Below the pieces are notes generated by a model that saw only the letters and a program-made list of their open reading frames with translations, was not told where the DNA came from and did not search any database. A DNA stretch of 47,033 bases, from positions 1-47,033 of the forward strand of contig CAYUWM010000004.1 in assembly GCA_964448395.1 (NCBI GenBank), given 5' to 3'. This document shows, one piece after another, positions 41,431 to 47,033 of this stretch; positions within the stretch are counted from its first letter, which is position 1; each line of letters starts with the position of its first letter. This DNA is from CAYUWM01 sp964448395 (lineage in GTDB: Bacteria > Chloroflexota > Dehalococcoidia > E44-bin15). Both the position numbers and the translations under genes were made by a program.

Positions 41431-41658
41431 CTAATCCTGCCTATTCTTATCCCGCCCGATAGCGGAGAGCAATACCCGATAGGTTCCGTAGAAAGCCAGA
41501 AACAGCCCCAGACCCAAGCCCACCAGGACAAACAGGGGGCTTAACTGATATTTACCGTCGAGCCACACCCCCAGGTACACCCCACCGGCGATGCAACCGC
41601 CGATGTAGAACCCGATTCCTGTAAACTGAAGCGCTGAGGCCCAGCGATTCACCGTCAC
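41431..41658 (-). CDS. AtpZ/AtpI-family Fo accessory protein
   Basis: The 75-residue protein has two membrane helices (FTGIGFYIGGCIAGGVYLGV and LFVLVGLGLGLFLAFYGTYR) with the WLDGKYQLSP turn between them. This is the standard AtpZ/AtpI-like pattern for proteins encoded at the head of atp operons, which have been linked to c-ring assembly and to Mg2+/Ca2+ transport. GTG is the start, placed only about 5 bases after the predicted transcription start, so the message may be nearly leaderless. Confidence 0.85.
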   Translation of the reverse strand: MTVNRWASALQFTGIGFYIGGCIAGGVYLGVWLDGKYQLSPLFVLVGLGLGLFLAFYGTYRVLLSAIGRDKNRQD

Positions 41659-41669
41659 TACCCCGCGTC

Positions 41670-41678
41670 AGTATATCA
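41670..41678 (-). promoter_or_regulatory. Extended -10 promoter for the atp operon
   Basis: On the minus strand TGATATACT is an extended -10 element; the -35 region 17 bases upstream (TTTGTG) is weak. It is the only promoter-like sequence between the operon and the terminator behind it. Confidence 0.5.
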
Positions 41679-41710
41679 CACCCCCACCCTCCCACAAAAC
41701 TGCACCCATT

Positions 41711-41734
41711 AAAAAACCCCCGCTTTACGGGGGT
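41711..41734 (-). terminator. Intrinsic terminator after the rluB-DUF151-zinc ribbon genes
   Basis: On the minus strand ACCCCCG and CGGGGGT form a 7-bp GC stem with a 5-base loop, followed by TTTTTT. It ends the upstream minus-strand unit and insulates the atp operon promoter that follows 33 bases later. Confidence 0.9.
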
Positions 41735-41749
41735 GAAAATCATACGGGT

Positions 41750-42082
41750 TCAATCCTTGCTACCAGTGAACAGCAACGAGAAATCGCCGTCGAACCCTTC
41801 AAGGAAATCGTGGATTGCCTGTACATCGCCCTCGCTCACCGGTATCATGTAGCGGAACTTCGCCTGCTGTTCGCCGACGGTATCGCCGTCAAGATCGGCA
41901 ACCGATACTTCCTTAACCACCGCCGCCACTATATCCCGCCGCCGGCACTCGGAGCAGTATACGCTCAGAAACGCGGTATCGCCGTAATACCCGAGGACCC
42001 TGGCGTGATCCTCCACATAGAACCCCCCACACTTAAAACATCTGACGGTAGATATCAAACGTTTTAACAGTTCCTCGTCCAT
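41750..42082 (-). CDS. Small zinc-ribbon protein of unknown function
   Basis: The 110-residue protein has two cysteine pairs (CFKCGG near residue 15 and YCSECRRRD near 43) that should bind zinc. A C-terminal acidic, aromatic segment follows (AIHDFLEGFDGDFSLLF). I do not recognise a named family. It is cotranscribed with the DUF151 nuclease gene and closed by a strong terminator, which makes it a genuine gene. A DNA- or RNA-related role is possible but not shown. Confidence 0.75.
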   Translation of the reverse strand: MDEELLKRLISTVRCFKCGGFYVEDHARVLGYYGDTAFLSVYCSECRRRDIVAAVVKEVSVADLDGDTVGEQQAKFRYMIPVSEGDVQAIHDFLEGFDGDFSLLFTGSKD

Positions 42083-42102
42083 TCGCTACCTGCAACAGGC
42101 CG

Positions 42103-42606
42103 CTACGACTTTCCCAGGTCCTCCAGGTTCAGGGTATCGATGAAATCCTTGAAAGGGGCTAGCTTGCTCGCCTCTTCCTCGGTCAACTCAGCCTCCTCGC
42201 CCTCTTTCGGCAGCAGTATCCCCGCCTTGTCCAGCACCATCTCGTCGGCGTAGATCGGCACCTCCACCCTGACTGCCAGGGCGATGGCGTCGCTGGGACG
42301 TGAGTCTATCTCCAGCTCCTGCCCGTCTGACACCACCAGTATCTTGGCGAAAAAAGTGTCGCTGCGCAGGTCGTGGACCACGATGGCGTTCACCCGCGCC
42401 CCCAGAGCATCTATCATGGAACGCAGCAGGTCATGGGTCAGCGGCCGCGGCACTTCAACATCCTGCAGCTTGATGGCGATGGAGTCCGCCTCGGCGGGGC
42501 CGATCCATATCGGCAGGTAGCGCTCCCCGTCCTTCTCCTTGAGGATCACCACCCGCTGGTAGTTCATCAAGCTCATCCGGATGCTGTCTATCGTCATCTC
42601 GATCAT
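42103..42606 (-). CDS. Bifunctional nuclease family protein (DUF151/BFN)
   Basis: The 167-residue protein has the BFN domain: SLMNYQRVVILKEKDGERYL, PIWIGPAEADSIAIKLQ, VPRPLTHDLLRSMIDALGA, and SRPSDAIALAVRVEVPIYA. Plant and bacterial homologues have been reported with RNase/DNase activity, but the bacterial role is unclear. The acidic C-terminal tail (EEGEEAELTEEEASK region) is typical. It has its own promoter. Confidence 0.92.
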   Translation of the reverse strand: MIEMTIDSIRMSLMNYQRVVILKEKDGERYLPIWIGPAEADSIAIKLQDVEVPRPLTHDLLRSMIDALGARVNAIVVHDLRSDTFFAKILVVSDGQELEIDSRPSDAIALAVRVEVPIYADEMVLDKAGILLPKEGEEAELTEEEASKLAPFKDFIDTLNLEDLGKS

Positions 42607-42633
42607 GTTATCTCTCCCCGCCTCAACTAAGAT

Positions 42634-42663
42634 ATTCTAACCCACATACCCGTCAATCGTCAA
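42634..42663 (-). promoter_or_regulatory. Predicted promoter for the DUF151 gene
   Basis: On the minus strand TTGACG, an 18-base spacer and TAGAAT. A second TTGACG 7 bases downstream pairs with TATCTT at 16 bases, so two overlapping promoters are possible. Confidence 0.5.
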
Positions 42664-42668
42664 TATAT

Positions 42669-43391
42669 TCAGCTATCGATTAACCTGCGGACCTCGTCCG
42701 CCCCCAGCTCGCGCACCTCCCCCTCGGCCAGCGCGCCCAGCCGCAGGTTTCCGATGCGCGTACGATGCAGCGATACCACGCTGTGCCCCAGCGCGGCGAA
42801 CATGCGGCGCACCTGCCGCTTCCTCCCCTCGTGGATAATTACGCTGTAGCTGAACGGCGGGGCGTGCTCCACCTCGCGGACGGCCGCCTGATGAGTAACG
42901 CCGTCACCCAATTCGACCCCCTGCTCCAGCGAGCGTATTTCCTCCGCCGAGAGGCGGCTTTCGATGCGCGCCAGGTACTCCTTCTCCCGCTCGAAGCTCG
43001 GGTGGGTGACATGATAAGTGAAAGCGCCGTCGTTGGTCAGCAGCAGCAGGCCGGTGGTGTCCCGGTCCAGCCGCCCCACCGGGTGCAGCCGCACGCTGCC
43101 ATACCTCTGCGGCAGCAGGTCCATGACCGTCTGCCTCCCCCGCTGGTCGCCCACGCTGGTGACCACGCCCGCTGGCTTGTTGAGCATTATGTAAATCAAT
43201 CGCGACGGCGACAGCTCCACCGCCCGCCCGTCGAGGGTGACGGCGTCGCTATCCACATCGACCGGGTGCTTGAGGCTTTCGACCGTCTCGCCGTTGACCG
43301 CCACCAGCCCGCGCATGATGGCATCGGCCATCGCCCGGCGGGAGCCCAGCCCCGCCTGCGTCAGCGCCTTGAGCAGTGTCGTCGTGACCAT
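42669..43391 (-). CDS. RluB/RsuA-family pseudouridine synthase
   Basis: The 240-residue protein has an N-terminal S4 RNA-binding domain (TLLKALTQAGLGSRRAMADA) and the RsuA-type catalytic domain with HPVGRLDRDTTGLLLLTNDG (catalytic Asp) and EGRKRQVRRMFAALGHSV. It modifies 23S or 16S rRNA; the motif pattern fits RluB best. Two ATG codons stand side by side; the second is given. The predicted -10 lies only about 8 bases upstream, so translation may start at or next to the 5' end of the message. Confidence 0.9.
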   Translation of the reverse strand: MVTTTLLKALTQAGLGSRRAMADAIMRGLVAVNGETVESLKHPVDVDSDAVTLDGRAVELSPSRLIYIMLNKPAGVVTSVGDQRGRQTVMDLLPQRYGSVRLHPVGRLDRDTTGLLLLTNDGAFTYHVTHPSFEREKEYLARIESRLSAEEIRSLEQGVELGDGVTHQAAVREVEHAPPFSYSVIIHEGRKRQVRRMFAALGHSVVSLHRTRIGNLRLGALAEGEVRELGADEVRRLIDS

Positions 43392-43398
43392 CATCTAT

Positions 43399-43406
43399 AG
43401 TATAAT
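43399..43406. promoter_or_regulatory. Overlapping divergent -10 elements between rluB-like gene and nitroreductase
   Basis: AGTATAAT reads TATAAT on the plus strand and TATACT on the minus strand, offset by two bases. The -35 regions on both sides are weak (GTCGTC and TGGCTT), so this may be a bidirectional promoter that depends on the shared -10. Confidence 0.4.
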
Positions 43407-43448
43407 TGTTGCATCTGCCATAAGCCAGCAGCGCGCAAGGAGGACAGC

Positions 43449-43997
43449 ATGGAACTGATGGAAGCGATACGCAGCCGCCGCAGCGTGCGCAAGTACACCC
43501 CGGACCCCGTATCCGACGCCGACGTGGAGGCGGTGCTCGACGCCGCCCGCTGGGCGCCATCGTGGGCCAACACCCAGTGCGTGCGGTGGATCGTGGTGCG
43601 CGATAGCGAGGCCCGCATGAAGCTGGCCGGCACCCTGTCCTCCACTAACCCGGCCAACGACGCCATCCGCACCGTGCCGGTGGTTTTCGTGGCCTGCGCC
43701 GAGACCGGCAGGGCCGGCTTCAAGAAGGGCGAGGAGGTGACCGACAAGGGCGACTGGTACATGTACGACGTGGCCTCCGCCGCCCACAGCCTGACCCTCG
43801 CCGCGCACGCCCTGGGGCTGGGCACCGTGCACGTGGGCCTGTTCGACGCGGTGAAGGCGGGCGAGATAGTGGGTGTCCCCGATAACGTGCGCGTGGTGGA
43901 GCTCATCCCCATGGGCCACCCCGCCGAGCAGCCCCACGGCCCCGGGCGCAAGGAGCCGGGCGAGATCGTTTATCGCGACAGGTACGGCCAGCGGTAG
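43449..43997 (+). CDS. Nitroreductase-family flavoprotein
   Basis: The 182-residue FMN-dependent oxidoreductase begins MELMEAIRSRRSVRKYTPDP, the phosphate-binding motif for FMN. It has DAARWAPSWANTQ, the AAHSLTLAAHALGLGTVHVG helix near residue 118, and a C-terminal VVELIPMGHPAE. The physiological substrate cannot be told. AAGGAGG sits upstream of the ATG. Confidence 0.92.
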   Translation: MELMEAIRSRRSVRKYTPDPVSDADVEAVLDAARWAPSWANTQCVRWIVVRDSEARMKLAGTLSSTNPANDAIRTVPVVFVACAETGRAGFKKGEEVTDKGDWYMYDVASAAHSLTLAAHALGLGTVHVGLFDAVKAGEIVGVPDNVRVVELIPMGHPAEQPHGPGRKEPGEIVYRDRYGQR

Positions 43998-44113
43998 AGC
44001 GACGGCGATCCACAGCAGCAAGCCCGGTCGGCATCCCACGCCCTGTCTTTCCGTTTACTAGTTCAACATAATTAACTACTTTTATCTACTTTTGTATATA
44101 TATCGCTTTCGTC

Positions 44114-44142
44114 TTGACAGGAGCGTGTATATGGAATACAGT
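44114..44142 (+). promoter_or_regulatory. Promoter for the alanine-rich coiled-coil gene
   Basis: A perfect TTGACA, a 17-base spacer and TACAGT, 45 bases before the ATG. The preceding 60 bases are AT-rich and contain a near-direct repeat (CTACTTTTATCTACTTTTG), possibly an activator or UP-like element. Confidence 0.7.
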
Positions 44143-44187
44143 ATGGTTCGCCTAAAGTATCGCAATACTTAAAAGGGGGTTAATAAG

Positions 44188-46071
44188 ATGGCTGACTCAA
44201 AATCCAAACCCGGTAAAGAAGAAACGAAGATAGACGTTCCCCAGATACTCACCAAGCCCCTGCCGCAGATCCTGGACGAGATGGATGCCAACATCCGCGC
44301 GGCCCTTGAGGCGGCGAAGCGGGCCGAGGCGGCAGCCAAAGCGGCCCGCGAGGCGGCGGACGCAGCCACCAAGGCCTCCAACCTGGCCGAGCAGCGCGCC
44401 GAGGAGGCGCGCAAGGCCGGCGAGAAGGCGGCGGCGGAAGCCACCAAGGCGGCCGCCGATGCCGCGGCCAGGGCCGAGAAGATCGCCAATGCCGCCATCA
44501 AGGCNNNNNNNNNNNNNNNNNNNNNNNNNNNNNNNNNNNNNNNNNNNNNNNNNNNNNNNNNNNNNNNNNNNNNNNNNNNNNNNNNNNNNNNNNNNNNNNN
44601 NNNNGAGTCGGCATCACTGGCCGCCGAGGAGGCGGCGCAGCGCGCGGAGGAATCAGCGCAGCGTGCGGAGGACATCGCGCGGGCGGCCCGCATCGCGGCA
44701 GAGGAGGCCACCGCCAGAGCGGAGGAACTCAGCCTGGAGGCCAAGGAGGCGGCAGCCGCCACCCGCGCCCTCGCCGAGGAAGCCGCCGCACGGGCAGAGG
44801 ATGCAGCCCTTGCAGCCAGGAAGGGCGTCGATATCGCGACCGAGGCGGCCAAGGCCGCAGGCAAGGAGGCCGACAAGGGCGCCAAGGCAGCCGAGACGGC
44901 CACTGCAAAGCTGGCGTCGGAGATGTCGGCGGGCAACGCCCGCAAGGCGGATGACGCGGGCAGGGACGCCAAGAGGGCAGCAGCCGCGGCCTTCAGGGCG
45001 GCCGATAATCTGATCACCAAATCGGAGCTGGCATCCAAGGCCAGCGATGATGCCTATATCGCCGCCGCCGGGGTTACTGGCGCGGTGGCGGCACGGGTGG
45101 AGGACGCCGCCAGGGAGGCCAACGAGGCGGCCACCGCCGGCCTCAAGGTGGCCGCGGATACGCGCGCCAAGGCGGAGGCGGCAGACATCGCCGGCGACGA
45201 GGCACTGAAGGCGGCCATCAAGGCCCTCCACAAGCTGATAAGCGACGCCGAGGAGATGGCGCGGGCGGCAAAAGGGGCCGCCGACGCCTCGCTGGAGGCG
45301 ATGAAGAAGGAGCTGATAGCCAAGGCCGACGAGCTGCTCAAGGCGGCGATGTCCCGCGTGGAGGAGTCCATGGCGGCGGCCAAGACCGCCGGCGAGCAGG
45401 CGGAGGAGAGCGCCAGGGCCGCCGTGGCGGCAGCCGATGAGGCCAGCGCCAGCCCCTCGATCGAGGCCTCGCGCAGGGCGGACGAGACCGGCAAGGAGGC
45501 CAAGCGCCTCGCGGCTGCCGCGTTCCGTGCCGCCGAGGAGCTCAGCCGCAAGTCGGATATAGACAACGTGGCCGCGGAAGAGGCCATCGAGATAGCATCG
45601 CGGGTATCGGGTGATGAGGCGCAGAGGGCCGGCCAGGCGGGCAAAGAGGCCAAGGAGAAGGCGGCAGCGGGCCTGCATGTGGCCGAGACCACCAGCCAGA
45701 AGGCTGAAGAGGCGGACCGCTCCGGCGACAAGGCCCTCGAGGCGGCGCTCATCGCGCTGGAGAACATGCTGCGCCGGGCGGAGGAGGCGGCTCGCGCGGC
45801 CCGCGAAGCGGCCGAGGCGGCGATGAGGGAGGCGGAGAGGATCGCGTCAGAGGCGTCGAAGAGAACCGCGGATGCCGACGCCCTGATGAAGGCCGCCGCC
45901 GACAAGATGCACCAGGCCGCCTTGGATGCCATGCATGAGATCGATGAGAAGATAGAGCTTACCACCAAGAGGATACTGTACCGCTTCATCACCTCGCCCA
46001 TGTTCGCTTTCATCGTCTTCGTGGTGATCTTCACCTCCGTGTCCATAGCCGCGGCGCTGGTGTTCCTGTAG
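44188..46071 (+). CDS. Alanine-rich, tail-anchored coiled-coil protein with a 177-residue internal repeat (gap inside)
   Basis: Apart from a short polar N terminus (ADSKSKPGKEETKIDVPQIL), almost the whole 627-residue product is a continuous helix. It is dominated by Ala, Glu, Lys and Arg (AAxRAEE-type patterns) and ends in one membrane helix (PMFAFIVFVVIFTSVSIAAA). Two related blocks start DDAGRDAKRAAAAAFRAA and DETGKEAKRLAAAAFRAA, 177 residues apart. The C-terminal anchor with no signal peptide suggests that the rod lies in the cytoplasm. I do not recognise a family; apolipoprotein-like or phasin-like similarity would be compositional. Codon use is host-like. A 100-N gap sits near residues 106-139 with the frame kept. 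Confidence 0.8.
   Translation: MADSKSKPGKEETKIDVPQILTKPLPQILDEMDANIRAALEAAKRAEAAAKAAREAADAATKASNLAEQRAEEARKAGEKAAAEATKAAADAAARAEKIANAAIKXXXXXXXXXXXXXXXXXXXXXXXXXXXXXXXXXXESASLAAEEAAQRAEESAQRAEDIARAARIAAEEATARAEELSLEAKEAAAATRALAEEAAARAEDAALAARKGVDIATEAAKAAGKEADKGAKAAETATAKLASEMSAGNARKADDAGRDAKRAAAAAFRAADNLITKSELASKASDDAYIAAAGVTGAVAARVEDAAREANEAATAGLKVAADTRAKAEAADIAGDEALKAAIKALHKLISDAEEMARAAKGAADASLEAMKKELIAKADELLKAAMSRVEESMAAAKTAGEQAEESARAAVAAADEASASPSIEASRRADETGKEAKRLAAAAFRAAEELSRKSDIDNVAAEEAIEIASRVSGDEAQRAGQAGKEAKEKAAAGLHVAETTSQKAEEADRSGDKALEAALIALENMLRRAEEAARAAREAAEAAMREAERIASEASKRTADADALMKAAADKMHQAALDAMHEIDEKIELTTKRILYRFITSPMFAFIVFVVIFTSVSIAAALVFL
44505..44604. other. Assembly gap (100 N) in the coiled-coil gene
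   Basis: This is a 100-N placeholder within a repetitive alanine-codon region. The frame and the composition continue on both sides, so the gene is not broken, but its true length is unknown. Confidence 0.99.
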
Positions 46072-46105
46072 GCCGGACGCGCGCGGGCGCATGCACAAAA
46101 AACAG

Positions 46106-46138
46106 GCCCGGGGAGCTGCAAAGCACCCGGGCTTTTGT
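46106..46138 (+). terminator. Intrinsic terminator after the coiled-coil gene
   Basis: GCCCGGG and CCCGGGC form a perfect 7-bp GC stem around a 13-base loop, followed by TTTTGTT. It separates the coiled-coil gene from the AT-rich unit downstream. Confidence 0.88.
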
Positions 46139-46161
46139 TATGACTCATCATAGTAAAATAC

Positions 46162-46190
46162 TTGACAAATTATAATATATATGTTATCCT
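46162..46190 (+). promoter_or_regulatory. Promoter for the AT-rich small protein/GHKL ATPase operon
   Basis: A perfect TTGACA, a 17-base AT-rich spacer and TATCCT give a predicted leader of about 43 bases. It is the start of a self-contained transcription unit right behind a terminator. Confidence 0.75.
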
Positions 46191-46239
46191 TGCAACAGTA
46201 CAATATCCTTTTAAGAATGTTATTATTTGTGGAGACAAG

Positions 46240-46470
46240 ATGAAGAACGCACCTGAGAATGAAACGCCAAGACAGCGCTTTGAAAGGCTGGCTACACTAA
46301 GGACTAATGAGGTTCTATACCGGCTTAAAGTATTAGGGAATTGCGCCAACAGACAGGCATACGAATACACAGAGAAAGATGTTGAGGCTATATTTTCTAC
46401 AATAGAACGTAAAGTGAAGGAGACTAAATCTAAGTTCCATTTCCCGAAGGATGAGGAGTTCAAATTATAA
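46240..46470 (+). CDS. 76-residue helical protein of unknown function
   Basis: The ATG has GTGGAGACAAG upstream. The product is charged and mostly helical, with the segments RFERLATLRTNEVLYRLKVL, GNCANRQAYEYTEKDVEAIF and IERKVKETKSKFHF, and has no membrane segment. I have the impression of similar small proteins in mobile regions but cannot name a family. Its stop is followed by the ribosome-binding site of the GHKL ATPase gene, 11 bases apart, so the two are very likely one operon. Codon use is AT-rich. Confidence 0.7.
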   Translation: MKNAPENETPRQRFERLATLRTNEVLYRLKVLGNCANRQAYEYTEKDVEAIFSTIERKVKETKSKFHFPKDEEFKL

Positions 46471-46481
46471 GGAGGAATACA

Positions 46482-47033
46482 TTGTCTATCCATGAAAGCA
46501 GTGTGAATTTTCAAAATTTGATCAGAGATTTAGCAGAGATGTACCCTTTTGAGGTAGCTGAAGTTGTCCTAGTGGAGCTTATCGCCAATTCACTTGATGC
46601 AAAACCTACGCGAATTGCAATAGATTTTGATTCACAAGAAAAAGTGCTCACTGTTGCAGACAATGGACAAGGAATGAACGCTGAAAGCTTCGAACAATAC
46701 CACGACTTTGCAGCCGGTCTGAAAACACGTGGAGGTGGAATAGGTTTCGCAGGTGTTGGAGCAAAAGTGAGTTTCAATATTGCCTCGAAAGTTATCACAG
46801 AAACACGCAGTGAGTCTTTTGCAGGTGGCTCAGAGTGGTATTTACAGTCAAAGAACAAGCTTATATGGCATGATATTCAGCCCTGCCATCTAGAAGGCCA
46901 GGGCACTAGAGTAGAAATTCACTTCAGTCCTGATGCCACAATCACCTACTCAACTACGAATGATATATTAAATCTGCTAAAACGCCAATATCTACCCATT
47001 CTAGACACAAAGTTTCTTGAACTGTATAACCTT
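46482..47033 (+). CDS. GHKL-type ATPase (HSP90/MutL/MORC-like), 5' part only
   Basis: Starting at TTG with GGAGGAAT six bases upstream, the open frame runs off the window after 184 codons. The GHKL ATP-binding motifs are all present: the N box VLVELIANSLDAKPT (near residue 32), the G1 box VADNGQGMN, and the glycine-rich lid GGGIGFAGVGAK followed by VSFNIASKV. This is the Hsp90/MutL/MORC arrangement and not a histidine kinase, since it sits at the very N terminus and lacks a sensor. The C-terminal domains that would define function lie outside the window. Strongly AT-rich relative to the chromosome. Confidence 0.85.
   Translation, partial: MSIHESSVNFQNLIRDLAEMYPFEVAEVVLVELIANSLDAKPTRIAIDFDSQEKVLTVADNGQGMNAESFEQYHDFAAGLKTRGGGIGFAGVGAKVSFNIASKVITETRSESFAGGSEWYLQSKNKLIWHDIQPCHLEGQGTRVEIHFSPDATITYSTTNDILNLLKRQYLPILDTKFLELYNL

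Noticed and set aside
45054..46151. A 365-codon Ala/Ser-rich frame antisense to the coiled-coil gene
   Set aside because: It is the antisense of GCC/GAG-rich codons; the plus-strand gene has a promoter, ribosome-binding site, membrane anchor and terminator.

Overview
The window reads as a high-GC bacterial chromosome segment (a scaffold with three 100-N assembly gaps), most likely from an uncultured member of the Chloroflexota, probably class Dehalococcoidia. The grounds are the gene content and order (rpsB-tsf-pyrH-frr-uppS-cdsA-dxr-rseP-ispG-proS, then nusA-ylxR-infB-rbfA-truB), a short EF-Ts, a short IF-2, a bifunctional-nuclease (DUF151) gene, and an inositol-phospholipid cluster. This placement is inference from gene families and needs a marker-gene tree. 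Coding density is very high: no stretch longer than about 300 bases lacks a gene.

Layout. 1-1184: tRNA-Pro(GGG) diverges from a small fmdB-dtd-membrane protein operon. 7060-1194 (minus): miaB, a metal-efflux-type permease, a small Cys-rich membrane protein, then nadA-nadB-nadC for de novo NAD synthesis. 7123-7214: tRNA-Ser(GCU). 7331-18738: a long operon for translation (S2, EF-Ts, RRF, ProRS), UMP kinase, and lipid/isoprenoid synthesis (uppS, cdsA, dxr, rseP, ispG). It is interrupted between ispG and proS by two AT-rich membrane-protein genes of foreign character. 18750-24148: nusA operon with an attenuator-like leader. 24230-28880: a zinc ribbon, two PHP phosphoesterases, inositol-1-phosphate synthase, a GT4 glycosyltransferase and a CDP-alcohol phosphotransferase, together suggesting phosphatidylinositol(-mannoside-like) lipid synthesis.

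28885-32576 (minus): a membrane-anchored metalloprotease, prfB with its programmed +1 frameshift, an AT-rich orphan gene and endonuclease V. 32623-34830: rpsP (with a long duplicated tail), khpA, rimM, rex. 41658-34807 (minus): a complete F1Fo ATP synthase operon (atpZ/I-B-E-F-H-A-G-D-C) that overlaps rex tail to tail. 43391-41750 (minus): rluB-like pseudouridine synthase, DUF151 nuclease and a small zinc-ribbon protein. 43449-46071: a nitroreductase and a very alanine-rich tail-anchored coiled-coil protein. 46162-end: a separate AT-rich transcription unit with a 76-residue protein and the start of a GHKL-type ATPase, which runs off the window.

The most interesting parts are the AT-rich cargo lodged at junctions of housekeeping operons (14705-17005, 31229-31840 and 46162-47033). 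The first encodes a pentapeptide-repeat protein fused to a K+-channel-like pore plus a multi-pass membrane partner. The last begins a possible defence or chromatin-type ATPase operon. Other notable items are a palindromic -35 box shared by divergent promoters, a retained rimP-leader-like hairpin with no rimP, and unusual low-complexity tails on NusA, S16 and FmdB.
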